From Anticarsia gemmatalis (lineage: Eukaryota > Arthropoda > Insecta > Lepidoptera > Erebidae): 64,000 bases of DNA. Under the pieces are notes generated by a model. That model saw nothing but the letters and a program-made list of their open reading frames with translations. It did not search any database and was not told where the DNA came from. The stretch spans positions 1,872,501 through 1,936,500 of the forward strand of contig NC_134757.1 in the NCBI RefSeq assembly GCF_050436995.1. Reading direction: 5' to 3'. The position numbers and the translations under genes were made by a program. Shown piece after piece: positions 21,601 through 32,080 of this stretch; the stretch's first letter is position 1, and each line of letters begins with the position of its first letter.

Positions 21601-23222
21601 AGACCGTTGTTGTTATGTCTCCGTCACCCTGTCCCTCGTCTACGGCATGTGTTTGCTATACACAAGAATAAAAGTTATTAGCCACGATTTTGCCTGAAGC
21701 TGCTTAATAATAAACAATGACGGATATAAAAGCTTGGATGGTCAGTTTCAGACCGTGGGACGAGACGTACCGCGGCCAGGCGGGGTGGGACGCCGGCGGC
21801 CGCGGCTACTACTTCGCGTCGGGCCGCCCTGACGCCGCGCCCGCTGACCGGTGGGGACCGCCTGATTATTATCACAGGTTTACTTGATACACTCTCATTT
21901 CACAAAATGAAAGTGGTTAGAGTAGGCGTCGTCTACACGACAAAGAGACAGAGACAAATAGAGAGAGAACAAATGGTTCATAGGTAGAGTAGGTGAAAGC
22001 TTTTCGGGCACCCTTGCTATTAGTTCTTCTAGGGTCTCAACGCCTCTATTTTGTATGATGCCAATAAAAAAAGCCTTTCGCAGTACTAGAAACAGTTCTA
22101 AGTAAGCTCTGCGTTTATTTATGCCCTACATATTATTATATGCAAGATGAAACATCTTAAGACCACATTAAATAGGGTCCGAATTCCAAAGATTAATAGA
22201 AGAAAGTCAAGAAAGCTCCATTCAGATAGTAAATGAGATCGAGTCTCAATTCCGCGCGATTTTCTTACTACAACATGAAGTTAAATAGATAATGACAGGA
22301 AGTTCTGCAGTTTACGATAACATCAATAAAGAAAATACCAATCAATACCAACTAGCCATCGTCTAACAATACAATTTAACTTTCAGACCACAAGAAGGCG
22401 GCTGGCAAAACGCAGGCTACGCAGGCGGCTACAGGGACCCTTACGCGGGATACAGTCAGTCTTCTGGCTACGGTCAGTCGGCTGGGTACGGACAGTCGGC
22501 AGGATATGGCCAGTCGGCAGGGTATGGTCAATCAGCAGGGTACGGCCAGTCGGCAGGGTACGGCGGTGGAGGCTATGGGCAGAGTAGTGCAGGGTACGGA
22601 GGCGCGTATGGAGGAAGTGGCTATGGGCAGGGATATGGACAGAGCAGCGGGTGGCAGAGCGTTGGGGAAAGAAGACCTTATAGAGATGAGAGGTAAGAAT
22701 GGCAGGCCTTTTATTAGTTTATTGAGATTTCAAGTTTTGTTTTCTTGTGTGAAAATGTTGGTATTTTAGGGATTGTTAAATAAATAACACCACAATGAAC
22801 AGGTAAAGAAAATAAAACATAGCCAGCAGTATGTAATAAAAAAATGCCCAAAATATTAACAAAATTAAAATAAATCCGTTAAAAATTTTATTATAAGTCG
22901 CTATCTTAACTTCATATTGCTTCTGATTGTTTTATATTCTTATTAAATCGTGTTTTATTGACATTACAGCGGCGTTAAGAACCTAGAAAACAGAGAAAAA
23001 TACAACCAATCTCGCAACCAGAACCAGTACCAATCCAACAGCCAAACGCCCAACTACGGCCAACATGGCCAACTCGGCCAACACAGCCAATCCACCAACT
23101 ATGGCCAGAGCTACGCCCAAGGTTACAGCAGCAGCACTACACCTGGCACCAGCTACCTGTTCCAGAGGGAAGATGAACAGGTCACTGTCAAAACTGACGT
23201 CACTACTAAGACGCCATCTTAG
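12675..23222 (+). CDS. Secreted low-complexity Asp/Arg/Tyr- and GYGQ-rich protein, five exons, 502 aa
   Basis: Spliced from exons 12675-12695, 18091-18893, 21752-21877, 22387-22692 and 22970-23222 (1509 coding bases, TAG at 23220-23222). Every junction is GT-AG and keeps frame: intron 1 is phase 0, introns 2-4 are phase 2. Residues 1-21 form a classic signal peptide (hydrophobic core, likely cut after HTSA, before EETEQ), so the product should enter the secretory pathway. Residues about 45-260 are Asp/Arg/Tyr/Gly-rich with one CGRC pair (C75, C78). Residues 276-316 come from a GC-rich exon. Five GYGQS(A) units follow near residues 344-373, then a Gln/Asn/Tyr/Ser-rich tail. No folded domain is visible. 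Such composition suits an extracellular matrix, cuticle, eggshell or secretion component, but that is inference; I do not recognise the family. It would be missed or truncated by predictors because exon 1 codes only seven residues. Confidence 0.85.
12696..15014 (+). other. Intron 1, first part: no gene seen
   Basis: AT-rich intronic sequence. A GC-richer patch at about 13618-13690 with an ATTATAAACCG motif like that at the gene's TATA region could be a regulatory element or second promoter, but there is no ATG-plus-donor pair there to match exon 2. Nothing else recognisable. Confidence 0.5.
15329..15932 (-). pseudogene. hAT transposase C-terminal remnant, split by an insertion
   Basis: The minus-strand segment 15932-15857 encodes SERAFSAAGYIAIDLRCRLE and a few more residues, matching the hAT C-terminal dimerisation region (family pattern SERxFSxAG...RxxL). 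The frame is broken by the element at 15371-15856. The segment on the far side (15366-15329, minus) continues in the same frame with a Leu/Cys/Tyr-rich end and a stop at 15326-15328, as the end of a hAT transposase does. The catalytic core and BED zinc finger are absent, so it is not functional. Confidence 0.8.
15371..15856. mobile_element. 486-bp multi-hairpin inverted-repeat element nested in the hAT copy
   Basis: The termini TGTTACTGTAAAAGC are exact inverted repeats, with similarity continuing inward for over 80 bp (GGTAAATCCTAAGATTTTCC and related blocks). A 4-bp TATC duplication lies at 15367-15370 and 15857-15860. The interior folds into further separate hairpins: GGAGCCCCGC/GCGGGGCTCC at about 15516-15538, GAAGGCTAAGGTGGGAG/CTCCCACCTTAGCCTTC at about 15570-15617, and a TCCTCCTTTATAACTATG arm near 15655 answered near 15710. 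No coding frame. The superfamily is not clear to me. Confidence 0.8.
16047..16140 (+). repeat. Dispersed repeat family A, copy 2
   Basis: Reads ACGTCTTTTTCCATAG, CAGGCAGAAACC, GTTACGATCCTTACAAAC and CTCATTCATATCCGTACC, a diverged match to copy 1. It directly follows the hAT right target duplication; the short piece before the left duplication may be its displaced start. Confidence 0.75.
16141..17947 (+). other. Intron 1, last part: no gene seen
   Basis: AT-rich intronic DNA. The short frames at 16678-16887, 16828-17100 and 17166-17390 are composed of Tyr/Ile/Phe-rich chance translation and lack any domain. Confidence 0.5.
17948..18035 (+). repeat. Fragment of a lepidopteran repeat (CACCACGCTAGCCAAG type)
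   Basis: Contains TTCACCACGCTAGCCAAGCG and GGGTTGGCGACTCTGCATGC, a motif I recognise as frequent in moth genomes. It ends about 55 bases before the exon 2 acceptor. Confidence 0.5.
18091..18893 (+). CDS. Exon 2: rest of signal peptide and Asp/Arg/Tyr-rich region
   Basis: Acceptor ATATTGTTCCAG|GTC and donor ATAG|GTGAGT bound an 803-base open frame, residues 8-274 plus two bases of codon 275. The sense strand is very purine-rich (GAT/AGA/GAC codons), which keeps an antisense frame (18176-18781) open by composition alone. The TTG at 18082 lies in the intron's pyrimidine tract and is not a start. Confidence 0.88.
18894..21751 (+). other. Intron 2 (phase 2)
   Basis: GTGAGT donor and GTCAGTTTCAG acceptor. 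It holds a lepidopteran repeat (19555-19690), a possible MITE (about 19246-19453) and a fragment near 21540-21630 (AAGACCGTTGTTGTTATGTC) also seen at 52650. A minus-strand 101-codon frame at 18912-19217 with one membrane-like segment is discussed in the findings and is not called a gene. Confidence 0.6.
19555..19690 (+). repeat. Lepidopteran dispersed repeat (family I)
   Basis: Contains ATGACGCCTGTTACACCCGA, GATGCAGGTAGA, GTCCCCCAATGTGATAGAGG and GCGAACCTATTGCCATATAC. I recall this order from a very common lepidopteran repeat. No coding capacity. Confidence 0.6.
21752..21877 (+). CDS. Exon 3: GC-rich, 126 bases
   Basis: Runs from TTTCAG|ACCG to ATCACAG|GTTTAC, completing Arg275, adding 41 residues (PWDETYRGQ...PPDYYH) and starting Arg317. 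It is strikingly GC-rich compared with the flanking introns, as expected for a coding exon. Length divisible by three with phase 2 at both ends, so it can be skipped without a frameshift. The donor GTTTAC is weaker than the others. Confidence 0.82.
22387..22692 (+). CDS. Exon 4: GYGQSA repeat block
   Basis: Runs from CTTTCAG|ACCAC to GAGAG|GTAAGA, 306 bases, phase 2 at both ends. It encodes residues 318-418 with five perfect or near-perfect 18-base units (22466-22555, GYGQSA each), then looser GYG/GGG/GQS repeats, ending in ERRPYRDER. Synonymous differences between units show they are not a sequencing artefact. Confidence 0.88.
22693..22969 (+). other. Intron 4 (phase 2)
   Basis: GTAAGA donor and GACATTACAG acceptor, 277 bases, AT-rich, nothing recognisable within. 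Confidence 0.7.
22970..23222 (+). CDS. Exon 5: Gln/Asn/Tyr/Ser-rich C-terminus
   Basis: Acceptor CATTACAG|CGGCGT completes Ser419, then 83 codons and TAG. The sequence is dominated by NQ, YGQ, HGQ and SSS runs and ends in a short charged/threonine-rich tail (QVTVKTDVTTKTPS). The composition resembles prion-like domains of other proteins, but with a signal peptide the product is expected outside the cytosol. Confidence 0.85.
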
Positions 23223-23349
23223 ATTTGCTGTTTCTTATGTTTTGCGGTTGACTTTGAATTGTGATGTGTCAAATATAGAGGCTAAACTTAGGTATAATAA
23301 ATAATGTGAAATGTCCAACAGACACTCTGATTAAAGATTGTGTACTTTT

Positions 23350-23355
23350 AATAAA
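23350..23355 (+). terminator. Polyadenylation signal AATAAA
   Basis: AATAAA 128 bases after the stop codon, with a GT/T-rich stretch downstream (23375-23410). The transcript of the secreted-protein gene probably ends near 23370-23390. Confidence 0.65.
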
Positions 23356-23390
23356 ATAAATATGTAATTAGTAGTTAGTGTATTGTATTT

Positions 23391-25000
23391 GTGCTCCCAG
23401 ACTTTTTCAACTGTGTTTACTCTAATCAAACCATTTGAGCAATGACGCTATATTGCCGTGAGGGATTTTAAATCCGTTTAGAAAAAAAGGCTTGAAGGGC
23501 GTCGGGGAGGGATAAAGTGCTTTGATCGCCCGATAGATAAATCAGTCGACCAAGCGCCTTTTGTAGACTTATTTGCTTCAACAATATGTTTGCTTCCTAA
23601 TGCAACAACTCGTGCTTAAGTTGTTGGACTATAGGAAGTAAAACTTGAAAGTAGAAACTACTATCTTTAAACACATAGTACCAAGAAATAGCAAAACAAA
23701 TGCCAAACCTACGGTAATTACATACAATTTCCTACGTAAATATGAACTAAGTCAACCATGAAACAAGGAGCCTTCACACCTGTGTTTGGTTGTCGCACCG
23801 TCACCTACGACCTGACACAGCTAAAGCTATCTTAAGTAGTGGTAGTGTTAATTGTAAGTGAATACTGCGTGATGTTCCCACCATGTGTGGATATTTAAAC
23901 TGTGTAGTATTAAATTATAATTAAAATTATGGTTGTTTTATTTGATGATTTGATTTGCTTGATTGATTTGATTTGCTACAAGAATTTAAAGTGCAGTTTT
24001 GCCTCCTCTATAAACATTCAAAAACTAAAGCAGAATAAGCCTACTTCTGGATTAAATACACTTGTGACGCTAGATTGATATTATCGATAGGTAAAGAAAG
24101 ATGAAGATCTGAATGATAAGTGTAAATTATAGGTAAGTGTAGTATAATTTTGACCAGAGACGTAGAATAGGTACAGTTAATTTTGGCTGAAAACCAAGGT
24201 TTTACATCGAATTTCAAGATTGAAGCTAGTTTGAGTTACTCATATACCTCTGTTAAACAATACCTTAACTAGGGCAACGCTTCGCATGCTTCGATTGCTT
24301 AAATTTACTTGAACAACTGATAGATGGCGCTGATCACAATGAATCAAGTTACTGGAACTATAAAAAAAACATTAAATCATACTATTTGGAGACCAAATAA
24401 ATTTCGGTATTCTTTTAACTAAAAGTAATTAACGTGAAGTCTGTTCAATTACTGATAACTGAAAGTAATGCGCCTGCAAATAAAATAATAGCAAAAACAA
24501 TTGCTAATACTTTTTGTGTAGGCGCTAACAGAAAAATACAATATTTTTGATGTAATTTAGCGTAACCAATATTTTCCATTATAAAATATGGCAGGAAACC
24601 ATTTACCATATTATCGCACTATATCGAGTATTGGGTAAGAATGTGTATTACCTACTTATTGATTGGAAACAATTAATCGAAGATATGATAAAAGGATTAT
24701 TTTCTTCATATCTGATAAGTGATATGCAATCGTCCACTTGGCGTCGGATCCTTGTAAGGAAATCTCGCGACAAATTAATTTAAAAATTAATTAGTTTTAT
24801 TTAGTTATTGTTTTTTCATAATAGTGTAATTATGTCGATTTAAAATTTGTTTCCAAATACGTTTTACCTCGCGAGTGGTCATATTAGCAAGAAAGGCTGT
24901 TTTTGGCAATAATATTTTAAAATTATAGTTTGCATCCGTCCCTTATCTTTCTAATAATAGATTAGTTCGATTAGCAACTGTATAGACTGATAGATTTAAA
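23391..25000. other. Intergenic gap between the two plus-strand genes
   Basis: AT-rich, about 1.6 kb, no frame with a domain and no recognised transposon. The promoter of the next gene must lie at its right end or just after it. Confidence 0.55.
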
Positions 25001-25159
25001 CAAAATCAGTTCATAACTCTTGGACGAAAATATTTAAATATTTACGAGCAACTGTTTGTAAAATTTAAATATTTTTGTTTTGTTTTTATAATCATTGCCA
25101 AAAAACAATCTTTTCTATTAAACAAATAGGTGGTTCTTTGAAACGCGACCGTTTTAAAA

Positions 25160-25335
25160 ATGTCGGACTCAGTGAATGTGGTGGAACAGCCAGCGCAAGA
25201 TGGCGCGCAAGTTGGCGAGCAAGAACCACCGCAAGTCACCGTGCAGGTTGTCGAACAAGTTGTCCAGGAGCTGCGTGATGTCGTCCAAGTGGTGGAGAGC
25301 GCGGACGCCGAGGCCGCCACACTGAAGCCTAAGGA
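25160..25335 (+). CDS. First coding exon of an unidentified gene (58 codons, continues downstream)
   Basis: ATG at 25160 opens a GC-richer frame beginning MSDSVNVVEQPAQDG, rich in Val, Gln and Glu with VVEQ/VVQ repeats and no Cys. It ends AAGGA|GTAAGTA, a near-perfect donor in phase 2. Read without splicing it would stop two codons later, so splicing is much more likely than a 59-residue protein. There is no signal peptide or membrane segment, and the composition suggests a disordered acidic N-terminal tail of a cytosolic or nuclear protein. I do not recognise the family. The next exon may be at the window end (acceptor at 63996), where the first base A would complete GAA (Glu) and CCA (Pro) would follow. 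Confidence 0.72.
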
Positions 25336-26002
25336 GTAAGTATCATTTTACGACTGATAAGTAATCTATAGTAATTGCTAGGCTTTAGGTGACGATACTT
25401 AATAATACCTATGCTCTAAAGGACTAAATTCTTACAGCTTTATGTAGAACATAAGACTGGGCTTATGTGAAGAGGAAAATGTCTCGCTTATACTCGACTC
25501 GTACACAAATGAGCTTATGCTTAAACAACACAAATACTTCGTTATGATAAGTCACTCGGTATAAAAGGCTAACTTAATATCTGATCGTTGAAACAACTCT
25601 TAACTTTCAATAGAAAAATAATGAATTCAAAACGTGAAGAAATCTTTTCTACACATTTAAATAAAACTGTTGTTAGTATACCTACATACAAAAGTATTTT
25701 AAAACACAAGTTAACACGTCGGTAAAACCTTGAAATCCGTTTCAAATCGTTTAATTATGTTGCTTATCATGAAATACATTTCGTTTTTATCATAACTATA
25801 GATATTTACGTAAGCACTGTATAATGTGAAGTGTTATTTGTAGAAAAATGCCACAATCGCACTTATCGTCTGTATCATTTGATTGCCTTCGATACTGACG
25901 TGAATCACACGAATGTATAATTATGTATACCTAGTTTGTAGCACTAAATATTACGTAGGTAACATATTTCTAAAAAACAGTTTTGCTACTAATATAATGA
26001 AC

Positions 26003-26238
26003 TAGCTGACCCGCGCAACTTCGCTTGCGTCACATAAGAGAATCATAATTTTCCCCGTTTTTGTAACATTTTTCATTAGTACTCTGCTCCTTCTGGTCGT
26101 AGCGCGATGATATATAGCCTATAGCCTTCCTCGATAAATGGGTTATCTAACACTGAATTTTTCAAATCGGACCAGTAGTTCCCGTGATTAGCGCGTTCAA
26201 ACAAACAAACTCTTCAGCTTTATAATATTAGTATAGAT
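26003..26238 (+). repeat. RTE/SINE-like repeat family B, copy 1
   Basis: Begins CTAGCTGACCCGCGCAACTT, contains CCTATAGCCTTCCTCGATAA and TTTTTCAAATCGGACCAGTA, then (CAAA)n and ATAATATTAGTATAGAT. This is a highly abundant non-LTR-derived short element type in moths. Confidence 0.85.
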
Positions 26239-27927
26239 ACGAAAGCTTGAATTAATTGAGGGAGCCACATTAGACTACTGCTTAACGCAAAATCTACGAT
26301 CTGGATTTTGATGTGCATAGTATATGTCCCTAATTTTCACTTAGGATACTTGTTTACCCCGGGAATTTACTACGTAGCCAAAATTGCCATATTATTATAC
26401 TAGTTGAAGCTAGTCATTAATAAGGGAAAAAACGAAGGCTGTTGGAAATAATGGCATATACTTATCTGTATATTATTTGTTTCTGTCATTGGATTTATTA
26501 AATAAAATTTTCGTTTTCGACATTTTTAAAGTACTAAAGCTTTAATAGATTCTGGGCTGGATCATGTTGTTAATTGCGCAGATATTAAATTAAAAATACT
26601 GTTTACAAAAGTTAAGACGTCTGGCTATGTTATTTGATAAAGGACTATCTTTAAACGATAGGATTATCGTATTTGTAGTTTATTTTTAAACGCAATTAGG
26701 AATCCCCGAATGCAAATTTTATTTATATTATCACGAAAAAATAATCGCAGTCCATTTAAGTACTTACCTATTTAATTGTAAACCAAGGTTCTTTAAGCAC
26801 TGCCCTTTTGAAAGATGGTAGCTCAGCAAGCAAAGCATGGTAAACGTCAAAAAAGCAGTAGAAACAAGCACGTCCTTCTTCAAATAGTGATACTTCTCTA
26901 ATCGTCTTGTGAAAAACCGGGGAAAAGTATTTCAGAGATCTTTTAAAACTGTTTGTACGATATTGAACTCTATTTTCGTATACTTTGCGGTAAGAGATGA
27001 CGCTAATGATGAGCCATTGATTGTGTTAGTGCGTTACTAATGCATCTCGCTGTCATATTCACGGTTAAGTAACGTTTCCACGGTCTAGAGTCGGATTTGT
27101 CAATGATGTTTACACAATGTAGTAAAAGGTTTTGAGGGCGCCTAACCTTTGGTTTACATCATTGCGTTGAAGATGCTATAAATTGTTATTTCGCTTTTAA
27201 AGATATTGTTGTTGCCCTACCAGTCAAAGCCCTTCTCCGCTTTAATACTTCAGAGGTATCGTCTCTGTTTATTACATAAACAATCACTATTTAATATTAT
27301 TTAGCCAACATGACGCGAATAGTTCTGTAAACACAATAATATCCCTCAACTGGCCAAGAATGCACCCTTTTAGGTTATCATATTTAAATACGTTATGTAC
27401 TGGGCACTTCTAAACACTTCGATGTATGATTAAATATTTTTTAACATTTTAATATACTTATTGCTATATAGTATGTACGCACGATAACAAATATGATTAG
27501 TACATAGAAATTCATTCCTTTTCTTTTCATATGTAGAACAACGTTATAATATCTTGAACGAGTTCAATCAATAACCACGTTTGAGAGAGCAATTTGTTTT
27601 AATAGAAGATCGTTGATAACGCAGGCTCATTGCTCCAGACAATTGTTCTAAATAGCTTCATTGATTTATCATTGTAAATGAAATTTACGTAACTTTCTTA
27701 TGTACAATAATATCGTCTCACTAATTACTATGTCTGCAATGTTTACATAATAAAGCCTCTTCGCCGCGTCTCGTCTGTCTGTTTATGATACATTCAAAAT
27801 CTACCGAATGCTTTTTTGCGATTTTCGCCTAGAGTGACTTTCGGGAATGGTTTTATTTTAATACGTTTCAAACTTTCAATAGAATGTTTATTTAAGTTAT
27901 CTCTGCAAAAGATCATTTATTAGGTAA

Positions 27928-28175
27928 CTAGCTGACCCGCGCAACTTCGCTTGCGTCACCTAAGAGAATGGGTCAAAATTTTCCCCGTTTTTGTAACATT
28001 TTTCGTTGCTACTCCGCTCCTTATGACCGTAGCGTGATGTTATATAGCCTATAGCCTTCCTCGATAAATGGGCTATCTAACACTGAAAGAATTTTTCAAA
28101 TCGGACCAGTATTTCCTGAGATTAGCGCGTTCAAACAAACAAACAAACAAACTCTTCAGCTTTATTATATTATAG
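27928..28175 (+). repeat. RTE/SINE-like repeat family B, copy 2
   Basis: Same order as copy 1, from CTAGCTGACCCGCGCAACTT to CTTCAGCTTTATTATATTAT, with a longer (CAAA)n run. Confidence 0.85.
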
Positions 28176-29764
28176 AACCACAGAAAACATAATATGCAAT
28201 GTTATGCAAACATATTAGCCTAAAAACAATTACTGCTTAGGTCACTATTAAAAATTATAACTTAGGTATACCACTACATTATCAGTAAACGCTATCAGTA
28301 AAGTAACAATTTTCGTTATTTTATGAGTAAGTATGTTTTATCGCTGCGGTCGGAAAGCGACCTTTATCCTTATTAACCAGAAATGGCATAAAAATATATT
28401 ATTAACACCCGATTTTTCCACTCTTAGATAAGTACTTGTTAGTTTATCAAGTGGATATTCAAACAATAACGACCGCTTCTTCTTTTAAACTTCGATACGG
28501 CATCGAAGTATATCCATAAGCCACGGAACTAGCCCTTAACTTTTTAATTTCCATAAACCATAACGCCAAAAAGAAGATAATCTTTGCACGTATTGTTTAT
28601 GGTAGCCGTTGTGCGAGAACTCTGCTAACAATGAAAAGTCGTAAAACATATTATTTTAAGAGAGCCGCTAATTATTGCCAGTAATTTAGTGCAGTACAGT
28701 TTTATGGGAAACCATTTTCTTTGTAGTTTTTAAGTGAACACTTACTTTGAGACGTTCACATGACATGAGTTTTGCGAACTCAAAATAATGACATAATTAC
28801 TTCGTTTAAAATTATCTTTGCGATCAATGCAGCAAGATAGTTGCTTACACAATAACATTTTCTGGATGTTTTTCTGGTGTAGGCATTTCCTACAAAAGCG
28901 AATGATGTAGGGTTCAAAATCAAATGCAATAGCAACAGTAAGTTTTAGTAAAAAAAAACCCAAATCCTCACGCCTTAGATTTCTTTGTACTAGTTTCACA
29001 TAGCACTCGGTCTGATTCCTCTATCATTTTAGAAAATCTGCCTTTAGCAACAATAATAGTCTTCAGTCGCTTATAAAGTAAACATGCTGTCAACAATCTT
29101 ACACCTATTTATTATGAGATAACAATAAGTTTGCACACGACGTTAAAACTTGAAACTTCGAATTTTATAGTACCTACCTAAGGTACAATAAAATTTGTAA
29201 TTTCAAGTCCCTATCGATATTTTTTTACTCACCTATTTCTTTCCTATTTCTTCAGGATAACCACAATATTTTCTTTTTCAATATTTATTATGAATTATAT
29301 AAGTATTGTAGTTATAACTAAATAATAATATGTTAGGCTTGTGCATGTATAGCGTGATAATTGAATACGATACGGGAATTACCGCGTTCATGCTTTGATA
29401 CTGTAACCTTACATTTCAGTTAAATATTATCGGTCTTTGTCAACTCATTCGTGTGTTTCCTTATGAGTTTTGCATTTAAAGATAAAGAGAAAAAACATTT
29501 ATTTCTGTCCATGTTTACAATATTTTTGAAACATAGTTGTAAATGTGGCTATCATCCACATTAATTAGGTACAACTATATATTTATTTCATGTAGAATAA
29601 TATACAGACCAGTTTTGGGAGTACTACTAATATTTTAATTAAATATTTTGCTAGATATCCATATCTTACAGTAATTGATGTATCCTTTTCTTTAAACCAA
29701 CTCTTATTAAGTTTCGCTCTTGTGTCCCGTGACTTTTACAAACAACGGATACAAAGTGCAACCA

Positions 29765-29885
29765 GACCTGAAACAAATATTTTTCGTTAATAATTGTGGA
29801 CAGCACAAATATTTGTTACGTATGTGAATTTAACCCATCACCTTAGCGTGGCGACCACCTTAACAACTGCGCCACGGCGGCTGTC
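29765..29885 (+). repeat. Dispersed repeat family E, copy 1
   Basis: Contains CACAAATATTTGT, AACCCATCACCTTAGCG and CAACTGCGCCACGGCGGC, matching the order at 53400-53520 (CACAAATATTTGTCCTGGGT ... AACCACTGCGCCA). Probably derived from a tRNA-like SINE; copies are diverged. Confidence 0.55.
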
Positions 29886-31752
29886 AATATTGAATATAAA
29901 AATAATCCAAGTAAATCTTTTTAACATGACTTCTCTAACATATATCGTTGAACTACGAATCTCCTTGTATCTATATAGATTTAGTATTTAACTATGTAAT
30001 TATGTACTCTAGTTGCAAAGATGTTTAAAACCTCTATCTTTAAGTTATTATTACGTTCTTTTGTAAGTAAAAATTAATGATTTTACAATAGTTATAACTT
30101 GTATTACCGATAATATAAGACCGTTAAATAACAACACGTTCTGGGAAATCTGATCGAAGTGTGTTGAATCAAATCTAATCTTTTTATTCGTAATCCGTTG
30201 ATAACACGCTTTGGTAATTAGGCGGAGAGATAATACTTAAACTCATTTACATGTTGGCTCATACGGCCAGTTCCTTTGCCGATTACACGATAATATCATC
30301 AATAAATAATATTGCCGGCAAAACTCGATGATCTATGACGAATTTATAATTGAAGCCTACGTCGTTGATGTAATAACTAAGTAAATTATGTAATAAGTTT
30401 CGGTCAGATTGGGTAAGTGACAGTGATTTTGGTGGCGTCTTCGTTTGTAAATCCAGGCAACACGCAGGAAAGACACTTTTACCAAATATATAAATTTTCC
30501 TTACCCTGGTTGAGTGTCTCTTTCCAAATTATCCAATGGACGACAAGTTTCGATCAGTCCTCAAATAAGATACGTCATCCCACAATTTTCATTTCGGTCT
30601 CCCGCGTCTGCGATTACCATGCTCTGGCATTCAATTGATGGATATATGAGCCCACTGTGGCCGTCATTTCAAAAGTTTAAGAGCAGAAAATTTTATTACA
30701 ATTACGTTAATTGTTTTATCGTATTTAACCGTTTATTTAAACCAATTCAACCAGATTATATAATAACAAAAATATTAGAACTATCTTCAAAACTCCATTT
30801 CTTTCGTTCTTTTCCTTATAAACTACTGAAGTAACAACATTTTATGTAATAAAAATAAATTCACCTTTCTTATCTTGTTTTGATTCTTTTTTTGCAATTG
30901 TAATTTAAAATTTAAAATTCAGCATTCTTATTCAACTGACCGATTAAATTGATTACTACAGAATTCGGCTTCTAATATGAACTGTGACCTCTTTGCTAAA
31001 ATAATTACTGTTACTACCAGTAGACGATAAAAAAATGAATAATTATTTTTTATTAGTCCCGTACTACCATAAAAAATCGCACTTGCGAATATTACTGTAA
31101 TATTTTATGCAATATAGTCTTTCAATGGTGCTATTAAGGTTGAAATTCGTATAGCTTGAAGTTTTTATATGATTGCGGATCGTGTAGTGTGTTTCTTAAA
31201 CTTGAATGAGCGTCACCACGAAATGTGTGTCTCACTGTGTAAATTTAAAAAAATCTAAGTCGGTCTCCATGAGTCACTGGATCTCTTTTAATCTTAGTAT
31301 TTGTAATCTGATACTTTATGAGTTATCTTCAGCTGATATAGAGATATCGTACTTACGTATCTAAATCCTGAAGAAAGAAATCAGCATGTACAATGAGATA
31401 AATGGGCTATCCGTAAATATGGGTGAATTTTTTTAATGGATAGAAATTGATTAAATTGTTCTAGACCTCCATACCAATAAGTAGCAATATTGCCATTAAC
31501 ATCATTCTTTAATGTGTTTGTCCAGTCAAATGATGTAATTAAAAGTTCGTTAAACTGCCTTAAAATACCAAAGTATTTTTTCTACTCGATTCTTATTGGA
31601 ATCTCATTAGAGCCGTCTTAGGCAAACTCCTAAGGTGTCATTACCCTATCAATAATAAGTTATTTACTTATCTGCCCACACATAGTGTCTTGTTGGAAAA
31701 CGCAGAGTTCAGTGATGACACAATGCGAGCTCTCACTTGACCGGACTATGTC

Positions 31753-32080
31753 AGTTCAGTACGACGCCAACTCCCGCGGAGTTTCCATGTCGCTCGGCAC
31801 AACACTGGCCGTTAACGATACTAAACTTTTTGAACTTCGATCACGCACTGAAGAAAAATAAACAAATTAAGCGGGAAAAGTGACAAGTGAAAATAAAATA
31901 ATATTTTTTTATCGTTTAGAGAATATTTTTGTGGAAGTTGAATTTTTCTAAGTGATAGATAAGGTGTGATAAAACTGATCGATATTCACGTGTGGTGTTT
32001 AGGTTATTTTCTCGTGTTGTGATGCACCGTGGGGTGTGTGCGTCGGATGTGTTCTTAAATCGAGTTTCGAATTGAGCAAG
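31753..32080 (+). promoter_or_regulatory. Probable non-coding first exon and promoter
   Basis: A TCAGTTCAGTA initiator match at 31751-31761 precedes a GC-richer leader (ACGACGCCAACTCCCGCGG) and a purine-rich stretch, ending in GAGCAAG|GTGAGT, a strong donor at 32080/32081. The only ATG-led frame near the end (from ATGCACCGTGGGG) is short and stops before the donor, so this would be 5' UTR. It lies downstream of the 25160 exon on the same strand and could be an alternative first exon of the same gene. No expression evidence is available here. Confidence 0.5.

Larger units (their letters stand above)
25336..31740 (+). other. Putative long intron, first part
   Basis: AT-rich, no convincing exon. 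It contains two copies of repeat family B and one of family E. Minus-strand frame 28742-28999 and plus-strand frames 29794-29991, 30417-30638 and 30514-30834 show no domain or codon bias; 29794-29991 overlaps the family-E repeat. Confidence 0.5.

Noticed and set aside
21678..21875. 65-codon minus-strand frame
   Set aside because: Antisense to GC-rich exon 3.
25042..25320. 92-codon minus-strand frame rich in Ser/Thr/Cys
   Set aside because: Antisense of the 25160 coding exon, which has a better start and donor.
25160..25339. The 25160 frame as a complete 59-residue protein ending at TAA 25337
   Set aside because: The stop overlaps a near-perfect GTAAGT donor, which is the more likely use.
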